A DNA stretch of 64,000 nucleotides. Origin: Paraburkholderia sp. BCC1884. Lineage in GTDB: Bacteria; Pseudomonadota; Gammaproteobacteria; Burkholderiales; Burkholderiaceae. Under the pieces are notes generated by a model, which made no database searches, had not been told where the DNA came from, and was given only the letters and a program-made list of their open reading frames with translations. This document shows positions 25,604 through 35,645 of this stretch, one piece after another. Within the stretch, counting starts at the first letter, position 1. Every line of letters starts with the position of its first letter. Where the stretch lies: NCBI RefSeq assembly GCF_900996225.1, contig NZ_CAAJGL010000068.1:1240001-1304000 (forward strand), given 5' to 3'. Position numbers and translations under genes: made by a program.

Positions 25604-27079
25604 ATGGGCAAGGTTGTTCAGACAGCGAGCGACGAATCCGTCGACGAAATGACGAGTGAGTCTCATCTGGTAGGTCCTCAAGACCTTGGACGACAGACGC
25701 GTAATTTATTGCTCGCGCGCCCGTTGCATGAACTGTCGGCCAAGGTCCGTCGTGCAGATTTTGGTGACGGTGAGTTTCAGGATATCGACACCCATTATCT
25801 AGCGCTGGCGATGTTCGATTTCATCATGGAGGGAAGCGTATTTGGCCTGGGGCGTCTGCGCGAGCAGGTGATCAGCTATCTCGCCGATATTATCCGCCAG
25901 ATGAAACCAACGCTGGGCGACGAGCGCTGTAATCAACTCGCGCTTGAAGTGCTCAATGGCCTTCATAACACGGAAAATCGCAACGAACAGTTCGACTACC
26001 CATACTTCGACGCAGCATCGGGTACGACGCGTAGCCACCGGTTCAGTCTGCTGACGTTTGAGCGTCAGGACGACAACCAATACAAATACCGCCTAACGGA
26101 ATCGGCAATCTTGCTCTATGTCGGGCAGCTCGACATCGGCGCCGAACAGATGCAGACATTGCTTGACAGGATGACAGCCGAACTAGTCAAACGGGGTCGC
26201 GTCAATGAAGCCCTTGATGTCTCGCGGCAGGCCTACCTGCAGGCGGTCCGGTATCAAAATAATATCCGCGCGCGACTTGACCGTGCGCAACGGGTTCCGG
26301 ATTCCATTTCGTGGAAAGCGGACCTGGAGCCCTTCCTCGAGGAGTCTCGCCGACATATCGACGAACGGGGTAAGGAAGAGCGAGCACTTCTCGGGCTGGT
26401 CAGGGAAAAGATTAACAACACTTCTGACCGTATTACGCGGGAGCGACTCGTGCGGCTGTGCGAAACCGTCGAGCGCGAGGCGGACATCCATCTTCATCTG
26501 CTGCGGCTTGTCGCGCAGGCCGGGGCGAAATATCTTGAAGCGAGCCGAACCATGTTTCGAGCCCGACAGCGGCACCGCCTACCAGATATGGAGGACCGGG
26601 TCCTGCCTGCATTGCTGCGTCTGCCACAGGCATCGCTTACGCAAGTGGCTCGCCGAGGCGGGTATGTGTTGTTGCCGCCAAACATCGAGCGGGTTTTTAA
26701 CCTTCGCCAGATTATCGAGTTGCTGACCGAACCGCAGGCCGAAGCGCCTGTGAAGTCTGATCGACCGGATGTTATCAAACCGGTTCTGGAAGAGGTTGTG
26801 CATTTCGGACCGGAGGTTGTCCGGGAAGGGAACCGTTATCTCAGGAGTGCCTTCGCGACAAAGAAGCCAGTGTACATCGATGAAGTATTGGAAAGGGCAG
26901 AAGTCGACGGTCTTGATACTGTGGTACGCGACTATCTCGTTTTCATGATGTATCAATCATTCAGCCGCGAAGAAGATATTTTCGGAGTTGACGCCCAGGT
27001 GGAGGGACGATTTGACCTTGCGCGCGTAGAAGGCTCCCGGCTCCTTTTCACACCTCGAGGTGCAGATGGCCAACAGTGA
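25604..27079 (+). CDS. jetA: Wadjet subunit JetA, kleisin-like (MukF-like), 491 aa
   Basis: Wadjet is an SMC complex (JetABC) with a nuclease (JetD) that recognises and cleaves small circular DNA, limiting plasmids. This protein has the expected kleisin position and length. It contains winged-helix-like segments near 65-110 (LAMFDFIMEGSVFGLGRLRE) and 165-200, long central helices at about 230-310, and a C-terminal winged-helix-like part (SAFATKKPVYIDEVLERAEV). Assignment rests mainly on the gene order jetA-jetB-jetC-jetD and the unambiguous jetC and jetD. An AGG ribosome site lies before the ATG. I cannot fix the Wadjet type from sequence alone. Confidence 0.8.
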   Translation: MGKVVQTASDESVDEMTSESHLVGPQDLGRQTRNLLLARPLHELSAKVRRADFGDGEFQDIDTHYLALAMFDFIMEGSVFGLGRLREQVISYLADIIRQMKPTLGDERCNQLALEVLNGLHNTENRNEQFDYPYFDAASGTTRSHRFSLLTFERQDDNQYKYRLTESAILLYVGQLDIGAEQMQTLLDRMTAELVKRGRVNEALDVSRQAYLQAVRYQNNIRARLDRAQRVPDSISWKADLEPFLEESRRHIDERGKEERALLGLVREKINNTSDRITRERLVRLCETVEREADIHLHLLRLVAQAGAKYLEASRTMFRARQRHRLPDMEDRVLPALLRLPQASLTQVARRGGYVLLPPNIERVFNLRQIIELLTEPQAEAPVKSDRPDVIKPVLEEVVHFGPEVVREGNRYLRSAFATKKPVYIDEVLERAEVDGLDTVVRDYLVFMMYQSFSREEDIFGVDAQVEGRFDLARVEGSRLLFTPRGADGQQ

Positions 27080-27806
27080 ATTCTTACCAGACGCATACAC
27101 GGCGTCGCTGCTCATTAACAAGGGTCTTCAGGCTCGACTGACGCCGGTTAATGACAAGGACTATCGGTCCATCCTCGCGCTTTATGAGGCGACGCCAATA
27201 CTGCGTGCGCTGGTGCAGGATGTAGCGGCGGGCCTAGGCTTGACCGTTCTCTCCGTCGGTCGGGATGGGGCATTTTTCGCTCCGGATGGCCCCGACAGTC
27301 TCTTCGCATTTCGGCTAGGAGATATGCCGGGTCTTGCAAACCAGGAAAGTCGTGCACTTGCCGTTCTCATTCATGTGACGGTGGGCGCCCTGTTTTATCC
27401 GACGGCGGAAAAACTTAACGACGAGACGTACAACGCGCCACCTATTAGCGAAGCAATGACGATTTCATCGCTCAAGTCAATATGCGCCGAGATGGCAGAA
27501 CGCGAAGACCGGGCGCAGCTTGAGGGAATTCCGAAAGAGCTGGAACCTGGTTGGCAAAGTGTTCTGGTCAAACCGGAATCTCGCCCGGACCAGCAACGCC
27601 GAAGCAGTCACACGCTGGAGGGACTTGTTTCGACGGTCTTCCGGCAGTTGCGCGAGAAAGGCTTGCTTAACCAACTGCCAGGTCCTGGAGAGGTAATGTA
27701 CACGGCTAACCGGCGATATACCGTCCAACTGAGAGAAGTACTCGTTGAAAAAATCTTCGCAATTGGCCGTGAAGTGCTTTCCCGGGAGGATGAAAAAAAT
27801 GTTTAA
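27066..27806 (+). CDS. jetB: Wadjet subunit JetB, MukE-like, 246 aa
   Basis: A small helical protein in the JetB position. In Wadjet, JetB is a KITE/MukE-type subunit that binds the kleisin JetA. Winged-helix-like parts lie near residues 10-100 (LPDAYTASLLINKGLQARLT; ALAVLIHVTVGALFYP) and 180-240 (GLVSTVFRQLREKGLLNQLP, then a YTVQLREVLVEKI strand-helix). The ATG at 27066 is preceded by GAGGTG and overlaps the end of jetA by 14 bases. A GTG at 27060 in the same frame is also possible. Confidence 0.8.
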   Translation: MANSEFLPDAYTASLLINKGLQARLTPVNDKDYRSILALYEATPILRALVQDVAAGLGLTVLSVGRDGAFFAPDGPDSLFAFRLGDMPGLANQESRALAVLIHVTVGALFYPTAEKLNDETYNAPPISEAMTISSLKSICAEMAEREDRAQLEGIPKELEPGWQSVLVKPESRPDQQRRSSHTLEGLVSTVFRQLREKGLLNQLPGPGEVMYTANRRYTVQLREVLVEKIFAIGREVLSREDEKNV

Positions 27807-30800
27807 AGTGACGCGCATATTCATGGGCAACGTAGGGCATGTCCTCGCCTGGTATCCAGGCATCGATGTGCCTCTAGTCGACCTTTCGGGACAGCCGACG
27901 CATACGATTTTCAACCTCATCAACCAGGGCGGGAAGAGTACATTCCTGTCAATGTTTTTCACTATTTTCGACCCGGACAAGGGGCGGTTTCTTCAACATC
28001 TGCGAAACAGCGCGCAGCGATTCGAACAATACTTCGACAGGGACGGACAACCCGGTCTGGTCGCGGTCGAGTGGATGATGCCCGGCGACCTTGCTTCCTC
28101 ACGCAAGCTCGTGACAGGCCTGATCGTTGTCATGAAAAAGTCAGGCGAGCTCTTTGAACCGGATCGATTCTTTTTTGCTTTCGAGAGCGTCCCTGGCCTG
28201 AGCTACGACGAACTCCCGGCCGGTCAACTGGGCGGTGGGCCGAATGGCATGCTCAACAGCCGAGAAGATGCGTTGCGCTGGCTTCAACAGATGGAAACGC
28301 AGCACGCCGGCAACTTCCAGCGCTTCAGTAATCAGAATGAATGGCGGGCGTGCCTGGAGGGCCGGGGGATTGACATCGAGATGTTGCGGCGCCAAGTCGA
28401 GTTCAACCGGACTGAAGGTGGGATGGGTGATGCTTTTCTGGACTTCAAGACGGAATACGATTTCATCCGCAAATTCATGACACTCACGCTCAATCCGGAG
28501 ACGGCGGAGCAAACGCATGCGACGATTTCTACGTTGTGCAAAAGGATGGGCGGACGCTCAAGGCTCGTCGACGCGAAACAGCAGTTGGAGCGGTTTTCCC
28601 AGTTCTTTGATCCATTCGCCCTTGCAGCCGCCGAGTTTCACGAAGCGCACAAAAGCCGTCGGGAGATTGAGGTGGCGGTTGCGCGAGCATACGCTACGTT
28701 TGGTCATTACGCGGTAAACCACAGGCAATCGGCGGAAGCGGCGAGACGCAATGTTGTGGAATTTCGGACTGAAGCGCGAAAGGCGGACCAGCTCGCAATC
28801 GAAAATGAAGGCATGTCCGAGGCATATAGGGACGTGGCCGGCCGCCGTTTGAAGGACCTGTCCGAGAAAACGGAATCCGCAGCAAAAGCAATCACGGCTG
28901 CTCTGGATCACAAAGAGAAATTGTTTTATGCCGCGCAGCTGCGTAAAGAAATAATTGAGTGCCACGCGGTAATCGGAAGAATTCAGGAGAATATTGACCG
29001 GGTCACACGGAAGCAGATTGCGCCGCTGAAGGCGCAGCGAGACAGGGAGGCCACGATCCTTACGCATGCCATCCAGCAAGAAATGGAAGCCACAGCTCGG
29101 GAGATTGATGAGCTCGACAAGCGTGCGAAGGACCTGGATGTTACGCGGGCCAATCTGAAAGCAGAAAGTGGCCGTCTCAAGACCCTGCGCGAATCGGCGA
29201 TCACGGAGCTGAACCGAGTCAAGGGTTTGATGGAAAGCGCTCAGAATTCACTGGCGCGGCTTCGTGCTGCGGGAGTGGTTGAGACCTTTGAGACCTGCGA
29301 TGACGCCCACACCCGCTTGTCGTCCACGCTCGAACAGATGGCCGCACGTGCGGATGATTTGGGGCAGCAAATCGAAGAGGCGCAGAGCGAACTGGTTACG
29401 CTGAAAGATCGTCGATCGAAACTGGACGGCGATGTTAATGTCAATGCCCAAAAAGTCAAGGTCCTTCAGGAACAAATTTCGACTGGAGAAGCGCAGCGCG
29501 AACGACTCGCGCACTTGCCTGTACTCTGTCGCGCAGCTGGTGCGGAGGTAGCTGATGTCGATTCGGAGGTGCTGGAGCCCCGGCTTCGTGATTTTATACG
29601 CGGCGCCATGGAAGAAATGGCTACCGCGAACCTTCGTCTCTCCCGGTTGAAGGAAGATCAGAGCAGCATCGTTGACACGCGGCTTGCCGGTCGTGACCCG
29701 GATGTGTCCGCCGTAGTTCAGTTTCTCGCTAATGCAGGCGTCAAAGGCGTGCAGGCGTTTCCACATTACCTGGCGGAAGTTTTGCCGGATGCAAATGCTG
29801 CCCGTGAAACTGTTCTGAGCAATCCAGCGCGATTCCTTGGGGTGACGGTTCCAATCGAGGCTGTGGAGCAGGCCCGGACCACTATCGGAAACTCTGCCTT
29901 GAGGCTGATTCGACCCGTGGTGGTGTCCGCCTATGCGGTCGAGCCTGCGCTGCCGCAAGAGGGTCTCTTCACCGTTCCCAGCAGCGATGACAGCGCGTAT
30001 AACCACGCAGCTGCCCGTCGACGCGGTCAAGTTTTAGAAGCGGAAATCGAGTCAGCGACTGGTAAGCGAGATGAAGCGGTGGGGTTGTACGAAGAGGCGC
30101 GTTCTACCTTGAATGATCTGGTTGCCTACGTTAAGGCCTTCGGTGATGGGCGACTTGACGCGCTCAAAGCCGGTGAAGAACGTCTGCTGGCGAACAATGA
30201 AGCGCTGCGCATGGAAATCGAGACAATTGGCGCACAGGTCGAAGCAATGCAAAGTCGCCAGGTTGGCCTGGCCGCGCGGAAGGTAGACGCAGACAACAAG
30301 GTGGGCAGCCTGCGTTCAGAGTTAATCAGCCTTGTTGATCACATTGGATTGCATGAATCGTTTATGCCGGAATGGGAGGCAACACAGGCTCGGGCCACGG
30401 CTGATGCTCAGCGTTACGCGGACGACCAGGCTGCAGTAGACGCGCTCCACGAAGACATTGAACCACAGCGCCGACAACTCTGGAACGCGAAGAACAATGC
30501 GCAGCAACATGTAGGGCGTTGGCAGCCGTTTCTAGCCGTGCTTGCCGAGATGCTTGATTCTGCAATCGATGTTGAAGCCGAGCTTGCAAAAAATCCTCGA
30601 ACGACCAGCGCAATCTATCAGGATTATGAGCGTGCGGTGACAGCGGTTGAATCAGTCGAGCAGGAATCAACCCGAGCGCTAAAACTTGAAATTGATGTTG
30701 CCAGGCGCGATGCCAACAAGAAGGAGTCCGATTACGGCAGCCGGTACCCTCAGCTCACCTTTGCGCCCGAAGACGTCAATGCACTTCTTTGCGATGATAT

Positions 30801-32166
30801 GCCGGCCCGGCTCCTGGAGCTTAGGGGGGCGCAGGCAAAAGCGGAAGACGAAAGGGATAGGGCGATGCAATTGGCATCAGACGCCCGAGCTGACTACGCT
30901 GCATTTGTAAAGCAACGAAGGCATCGCGGTTTTACAGTCGCTGGCATCGAGGGCATGGAATCAAACCTCATCGGGCAGAAGGCAGCGGATCATGCAGAAA
31001 ACGCTATCAGGCACAAGGCTGCGAGCGCCAGCGCACATGCAATGGCGAGCGAATCCGAAGTCGAGGAGCGCAAATTCACCAATTTTGCAGTTGACTTCGA
31101 GGGACTTCGCGAAATCATTCAAGCGATGGACATCGACGTATCTGAGGACGCAGTTGTGACCGACTTTCTTGTCGATGCGGGCGACGCACGCAACTATGTC
31201 CGGGAGCACGAGAAGCGGTTGAGGAAAACAAAAGCCGTACTGAGTACGGCTTTCACTCAATGCACGAATCTGCATGACAAGATCTTGAGCCTGGCACGAG
31301 ACGATGACTTCGCCAAGGTTGACGTGGAGCTCGCGATCATTTTGCGGGACAACTCCGTAGAAGCGACCATTAACGATTACCGGCGATTGCAACGTGCGGC
31401 ACAGAACAGGCGCGACACTATTGAGAATGAACTTGCCAGCATGGACGGAGACATGGCTCGCGGAACCGATGCGTTGCTCACGCTCACGACGGATGGACTT
31501 CGTATTCTTACCCGCGCAACAGACATGCTCAAGCTTCCAGACTCGGTTCCGGTCTATGGGGGCAAGGGCGTCCTCAAGATGACAACATCTGTCGGCCGTC
31601 TGACCAGCGATCAGCGCCGCGAGGTGCTGTCCATTTACATGGACGAACTGTCCAGGGACGGCAACATTCCCGAGTCGGGCGCTGCACTTGCCGCCGCCTG
31701 TGTCCATCGGCTGGCTCCAAACCGCCGACTTGACCTGAAAGTGCTGAAACTTGTTTCCCTCGAGACCCAGCAGTACGTGCCTGTTGACGGCCTGTCAAAC
31801 TCGGGCGCAGAAAAGATATCGATGGCGCTCTTCCTGTATTTCATTATCGCCAAATTGCGCTACGAGCAGCGTGCTGATAGTCGCTCATCCGAAGGCGGCA
31901 TCCTGGTTCTGGACAACCCGTTTTCGACCGCAACCGCTCGCAGCATCTGGGAGACCATTCTCGGTCTGGCAGACGCGATGAAAATCCAGCTACTGCTCGT
32001 GACCGGGATCAAGGAGTATGACGTGTTGTCGGTGTTCAAGCGATTCGTGCGGCTGAAAAAAATTGGCCATAACACGACCAAAGGCCGCATTCACGTCGGC
32101 ATCGTGGATTATCAGTTCAAACCTACCTCAGAAGAAGATGGCGAACCGGAGGCGATGAATGCTTGA
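27799..32166 (+). CDS. jetC: Wadjet SMC-like ATPase JetC (MukB-like), 1455 aa
   Basis: This is the SMC motor of the Wadjet complex, expected to extrude DNA loops on plasmids. An N-terminal ATPase half carries a Walker A-like FNLINQGGKSTFLS at residues 38-51. Two long coiled coils flank a central hinge-like region near 620-720. The C-terminal half carries an ABC signature-like LSNSGAEKISMALFLY near 1335 and a Walker B-like GILVLDNPFS near 1372. Walker A lacks its usual first glycine and the residue after the Walker B aspartate is Asn rather than Glu. The ATG at 27799 follows GGGAGG at nine bases and overlaps jetB by eight; an ATG at 27745 is less likely. Confidence 0.92.
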   Translation: MFKVTRIFMGNVGHVLAWYPGIDVPLVDLSGQPTHTIFNLINQGGKSTFLSMFFTIFDPDKGRFLQHLRNSAQRFEQYFDRDGQPGLVAVEWMMPGDLASSRKLVTGLIVVMKKSGELFEPDRFFFAFESVPGLSYDELPAGQLGGGPNGMLNSREDALRWLQQMETQHAGNFQRFSNQNEWRACLEGRGIDIEMLRRQVEFNRTEGGMGDAFLDFKTEYDFIRKFMTLTLNPETAEQTHATISTLCKRMGGRSRLVDAKQQLERFSQFFDPFALAAAEFHEAHKSRREIEVAVARAYATFGHYAVNHRQSAEAARRNVVEFRTEARKADQLAIENEGMSEAYRDVAGRRLKDLSEKTESAAKAITAALDHKEKLFYAAQLRKEIIECHAVIGRIQENIDRVTRKQIAPLKAQRDREATILTHAIQQEMEATAREIDELDKRAKDLDVTRANLKAESGRLKTLRESAITELNRVKGLMESAQNSLARLRAAGVVETFETCDDAHTRLSSTLEQMAARADDLGQQIEEAQSELVTLKDRRSKLDGDVNVNAQKVKVLQEQISTGEAQRERLAHLPVLCRAAGAEVADVDSEVLEPRLRDFIRGAMEEMATANLRLSRLKEDQSSIVDTRLAGRDPDVSAVVQFLANAGVKGVQAFPHYLAEVLPDANAARETVLSNPARFLGVTVPIEAVEQARTTIGNSALRLIRPVVVSAYAVEPALPQEGLFTVPSSDDSAYNHAAARRRGQVLEAEIESATGKRDEAVGLYEEARSTLNDLVAYVKAFGDGRLDALKAGEERLLANNEALRMEIETIGAQVEAMQSRQVGLAARKVDADNKVGSLRSELISLVDHIGLHESFMPEWEATQARATADAQRYADDQAAVDALHEDIEPQRRQLWNAKNNAQQHVGRWQPFLAVLAEMLDSAIDVEAELAKNPRTTSAIYQDYERAVTAVESVEQESTRALKLEIDVARRDANKKESDYGSRYPQLTFAPEDVNALLCDDMPARLLELRGAQAKAEDERDRAMQLASDARADYAAFVKQRRHRGFTVAGIEGMESNLIGQKAADHAENAIRHKAASASAHAMASESEVEERKFTNFAVDFEGLREIIQAMDIDVSEDAVVTDFLVDAGDARNYVREHEKRLRKTKAVLSTAFTQCTNLHDKILSLARDDDFAKVDVELAIILRDNSVEATINDYRRLQRAAQNRRDTIENELASMDGDMARGTDALLTLTTDGLRILTRATDMLKLPDSVPVYGGKGVLKMTTSVGRLTSDQRREVLSIYMDELSRDGNIPESGAALAAACVHRLAPNRRLDLKVLKLVSLETQQYVPVDGLSNSGAEKISMALFLYFIIAKLRYEQRADSRSSEGGILVLDNPFSTATARSIWETILGLADAMKIQLLLVTGIKEYDVLSVFKRFVRLKKIGHNTTKGRIHVGIVDYQFKPTSEEDGEPEAMNA

Positions 32167-33178
32167 GTCGTATTCCTCCTGGCTTCGCAGCCAACCCAAG
32201 GCAACCGTCGAACAGAATCAGTTGGTGGCTGGTTATATGCAGGTTTTTCCTGAGTTCCGGTCTGACGGAAATCTGCGAGCAATGGTGAAGGAGGCGCTCG
32301 ATAGACTTGCGGCTGAAGGTGTCCTGCGCCTGCCGGCAGGGAGAAGTGGCTGGGATGCATTCGGATCGCCCAAGCTCCCTCTATGGGTCAGTGTCATCCG
32401 TGAGAGGGCCCAGAAGCCGGACTTCAGCGATGTAAGCTGGCTACCAGAGCTTTCGTTTGCAACGAAGGTGCTACGCGGCTCTCAACTGGAAAAACTACGC
32501 GTGATCAATCAATTCCTCGTCGAACATCGTAACGCACTCACCATCGTCTTGCCCTATCGTGAGCGCGCGCTCGAGATTTTCGGGGATGAGAAAGCATTCG
32601 ACGGAGCGGTCAGAGATGGTCACATTTATGGGAAGCTGCCTCTGTCGGTCATCGGTGCGTGCAATCCGGAGCCGCCGCTAGCGCGGGAGGATTTTAGCGA
32701 GGCGAACGGTCCGTTGCTCGTGCTTGAGAACCATCACACATACTGGTCAATGCTGCAGTGGAATCGCACAACATTGCGATATCGTTCAATTGGATACGGA
32801 AGTGGCAACATCATCGTCAAATCGGCTGGTGCAATTCTTGACGCGCTGGAGCGTAGCGGGGCAACGCACGCGGAATATTTCGGTGACCTCGACCCAGCGG
32901 GCATTAGCATTGCCGCATCGCTGAGCGAAAACCTCCAGGCTGCGGGCGGTCATTCACTCAAACCCGCCGCTGCCTTCTATCGATGGATGTTGCAGAATGG
33001 TGTACGTAAACCTATGGGAGAGGGCAAGCGAACACTGGTCGAGACGTCACTTGATTGGTTCGAGCCGGCGCTGCGCGATGCCGTCAAGGCGCTATTCGCC
33101 GAACAAAAATGGATTGCACAAGAGAGTCTTTCGTTGCGAGTGCTACACAGCCAAGACCCGCAAAGTGCATTTTTGTGA
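32159..33178 (+). CDS. jetD: Wadjet nuclease subunit JetD, Toprim domain, 339 aa
   Basis: JetD is the nuclease that cuts plasmid DNA after the SMC complex has reeled it in. The N-terminal 150 residues are winged-helix-like. The C-terminal Toprim fold shows a glutamate-bearing strand (PLLVLENHHTYWSM near 183-196) and the DxD motif (AEYFGDLDPAGISIA near 240-254), the metal-binding acidic residues of Toprim enzymes. Its ATG overlaps jetC by eight bases and a CCGGAGG site lies upstream, so expression is coupled. The gene is intact and no terminator is evident after it. Confidence 0.92.
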   Translation: MLESYSSWLRSQPKATVEQNQLVAGYMQVFPEFRSDGNLRAMVKEALDRLAAEGVLRLPAGRSGWDAFGSPKLPLWVSVIRERAQKPDFSDVSWLPELSFATKVLRGSQLEKLRVINQFLVEHRNALTIVLPYRERALEIFGDEKAFDGAVRDGHIYGKLPLSVIGACNPEPPLAREDFSEANGPLLVLENHHTYWSMLQWNRTTLRYRSIGYGSGNIIVKSAGAILDALERSGATHAEYFGDLDPAGISIAASLSENLQAAGGHSLKPAAAFYRWMLQNGVRKPMGEGKRTLVETSLDWFEPALRDAVKALFAEQKWIAQESLSLRVLHSQDPQSAFL

Positions 33179-33572
33179 CGAGTGGTCGGCATTTTCGAAG
33201 GGGATTAGCCAGCTACCTCAGAGTACAGCGGAAAATCCACATGTTACGACGTAAGGGGAGTGCCACTGTATGGCAGCCTGTGGGATGGTGAGAACCGTAA
33301 ACGGTTGACTTGTTTCCACATGGGATCTGATGGATCTGGCAGCACTTAACGCGTCGTCAATGCCTTCCGGTTGCAGGACCTGCTGACATGCAAGATCCGG
33401 CAGATTTTCTCGATTCTGGAAGAGCATCCTCGTCGAAATCCTGCGTTCCTTGCTTACCAGTCGAAAACTTCGATCATTTGCATCATTGCCTGTTTTCCCT
33501 GCTTCCTTGCAGCGACACGCCGCCCAAAAACGTTCGGATGACCCGCGCCGAGCGGTTAGTCACGAAACGTTG
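33179..33572. other. Gene-free gap after jetD
   Basis: Nothing recognised. Short frames occur on both strands, none with a ribosome site or a recognisable product. It may contain decayed coding DNA: a helical phrase (FRLQDLLTCKIRQIFSILEE) can be read on the plus strand around 33365-33425. Confidence 0.35.
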
Positions 33573-34133
33573 CTAGCTAGTCGCCGGAATCTCGACCACG
33601 ATGTGCTCGGAAATATCGATAACACGTCGAGAGTCCACCAACTGGAGGCGAGGGCTGCCTGGCGTCGAATGGCTCTCGGCGACGCGTGACGCGACCCACA
33701 TATCTTCCGCCAGCTCATCATTGAACCGATAGTCGGAAAATGCCCACATGTCATCGAAGTCCCACAGAACATACAGCCGGCCGTGATGCTCGGCGGCAGT
33801 CAAATGAACTGCAACGCCCGACAGAGCGATACGTTCGCGGGCCATCATGACGCATTCCAGCGCAGTCCCATCGGGACGATAGCGAACCTCCGCGTACAGG
33901 CGCTCATCCTTGTAGTCGATTTCGCTGGCTGAAATGCCCGGCAACGGAATGACGATGCATTTCTCGTCAGAGTCCACTGCGTCCTCCCACAGTTCAGACA
34001 TCGGAATGACGTATGCAATATGTCCGGCCGAAGTAGCTCGATGCTCGGCGATTGCCGCCAGCAATTCGGGGTTCGGCCGACTCAATTCGTCGGCGTCGTT
34101 CTGTGTTCCTGCGTGGTTCGTTTGAGTCGTCAA
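33573..34133 (-). CDS. Orphan protein, minus-strand paralogue family, 186 aa
   Basis: No known family. The C-terminal 100 residues align by eye with the 200-residue protein at 37854-38456 and with the C-terminus of the 378-residue protein at 40732-41868. Shared features are a DGT/DGA turn (YRPDGTALECVMMARERIAL), a V-L-W/Y-x-F-D/E-D motif (YVLWDFDDMWAFSDYRFNDE) and an acidic helix. The start is a TTG at 34133, preceded by AAGGA at ten bases; the first ATG would remove 44 residues. Acidic and soluble, with no signal peptide. Why three copies sit in 8 kb is unknown. Confidence 0.6.
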   Translation of the reverse strand: MTTQTNHAGTQNDADELSRPNPELLAAIAEHRATSAGHIAYVIPMSELWEDAVDSDEKCIVIPLPGISASEIDYKDERLYAEVRYRPDGTALECVMMARERIALSGVAVHLTAAEHHGRLYVLWDFDDMWAFSDYRFNDELAEDMWVASRVAESHSTPGSPRLQLVDSRRVIDISEHIVVEIPATS

Positions 34134-34728
34134 AATGTAAGTTCCTTGTGTTGATTTGCCCTGTAGCCGCGCAGCTTTGGTGCCGACCTACATGCGTATA
34201 GCAATTCGGCTAGTTTCAGTTCGCGTCGCCCAGACGGGTCCGATCTCGACTTACGGCAATCGGCTAGCGTTCGACCCAGCGAAAGTGCAGCGCCGTTTAT
34301 CAGCAATCGCTGGGTACTGTCACGCCCAGTCTGAAAGTTAGCTTCCTTAAATCCAGATTAACGAATGGTCTCTGGAAATTCAATAGGCTGGAGAAAATTT
34401 ATTTTATACGTGGCTTGTCATATGGATCGCGTGCCGACATTGAAAACATAGGAATATGGCCCCCACTGATGGATCGGCATATTTGATAAGGGTTATCAAA
34501 TTGATGTTTAAAAAATTTTGGCTCGGCGCGCGGAGATGGCCAGCAGGCAACCGTTTGTGGCGAAGTGCTCCGCCTGTCTTCGCTGTCTTTTGTGAGGTCC
34601 AGTCGTTGGTATAAATATTTAAACTGGCTTAAATACTATGTTGCCTGTATCGAATAACCTGGTTATGATCTGCCGCAGTTTGTGGATGCAAAAACCCTAA
34701 TGATTGGCTATTTTAATTTTATACGTTA
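34134..34728. other. AT-rich intergenic region with TTTATACG octamers
   Basis: No gene. The stretch from 34330 on is markedly AT-rich. The octamer TTTATACG occurs at 34403-34410 and 34718-34725, the second ending three bases before the ATG at 34729. A related GGTATAAAT lies at 34608. It probably holds the promoter of the gene at 34729, but I cannot assign exact elements. Confidence 0.45.
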
Positions 34729-35391
34729 ATGGAAAAATCGAACGATACACTGAACTCATCGAGCTCAGCAGGTAAAGCATTTCTGCCTGCCGGCGAGCTT
34801 AAGGCGGCACGGGATTTCATGCCGCATCTCGACGACGCAAGGAGTCTGCGCTCTGCGGCGCCTGTGTTCGTGACAACCGTGGATCTATCCCAATTCGAGG
34901 CCCATCGTTCTGGCGCTGGCTCGTTTCGCATGGGAGCGATGGAGTTCGACGACTGCGTGATTGTCACCGCGAGACTGCAGATGGGCGGGATGCAGTTCAT
35001 CTGGCTTGCGGACGCTTCAGACGACGATGTGTGGCGGGCTATCGACAACATGCAGCGAACAAAGCAGGCGGCGTTTGTGTTCGTCCCTGATGGAAACCCT
35101 AGCGATATGTCTTTCATCCCCTGGTCGCTCGCAGGGGCGAGCAGCGCCCTCGACCGTTACCGGAGAGAGTTAGGGCATAAGAACGGAAATTTTCTGGCGA
35201 AAGCTCGCGAACTGATAAACAGTAAAGCTGTCGAAGAAGGCGCCCAAAGTGTGATCCCAGGCGTGTCGCTAAAGGTCACACGTGTCAATTTGCTGCTTAC
35301 GAAGCGATTGAAAAACGCGCTCGCGTCGCACGGGGTATCTGCGCTGATGGTCCAGCCTCTTGGCGATCCAGGTGTTTCGCACGACATCTGA
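34729..35391 (+). CDS. Orphan protein, plus-strand paralogue family, 220 aa
   Basis: No known family. It aligns by eye with the proteins at 35646-36230 and 39350-40006. The best block is ARLQMGGMQFIWLADASDDD, then VWRAIDNMQRTKQAAFVFV, against MRLQVGAMQIYWLADTSDPE, then VWRTIDFWKKVGQAGFAL in the last member. The C-terminal block (PGVSLKVTRVNLLLTKRLKNA) is shared with that member too. Predicted soluble and alpha/beta. No ribosome site precedes the ATG; an ATTTTATACG element ends three bases before it, which would suit a leaderless message or a start further downstream. Confidence 0.6.
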   Translation: MEKSNDTLNSSSSAGKAFLPAGELKAARDFMPHLDDARSLRSAAPVFVTTVDLSQFEAHRSGAGSFRMGAMEFDDCVIVTARLQMGGMQFIWLADASDDDVWRAIDNMQRTKQAAFVFVPDGNPSDMSFIPWSLAGASSALDRYRRELGHKNGNFLAKARELINSKAVEEGAQSVIPGVSLKVTRVNLLLTKRLKNALASHGVSALMVQPLGDPGVSHDI

Positions 35392-35645
35392 CAGGTACCG
35401 ACGCCTCGGATAGTTGAGTCCACGGAGCTAACGCCTGCGGCTACAGTGATTCCCCACGGGGGCTTCAGGACGTTCTCATGCGGTTCGATGCCGCAAAAAT
35501 CTCGAGCGAACCGATCTCGGCGCGCCGACCAGAACACTCAGACACGAATCTGCTACCTGAGCATCTAGGATGCGACTCGGGAAGCGGGCCGGGTCGTCGA
35601 AAACGCGGCAGGAATGGTCGCGCCAATTTTAAAAAGGATTTTCCA

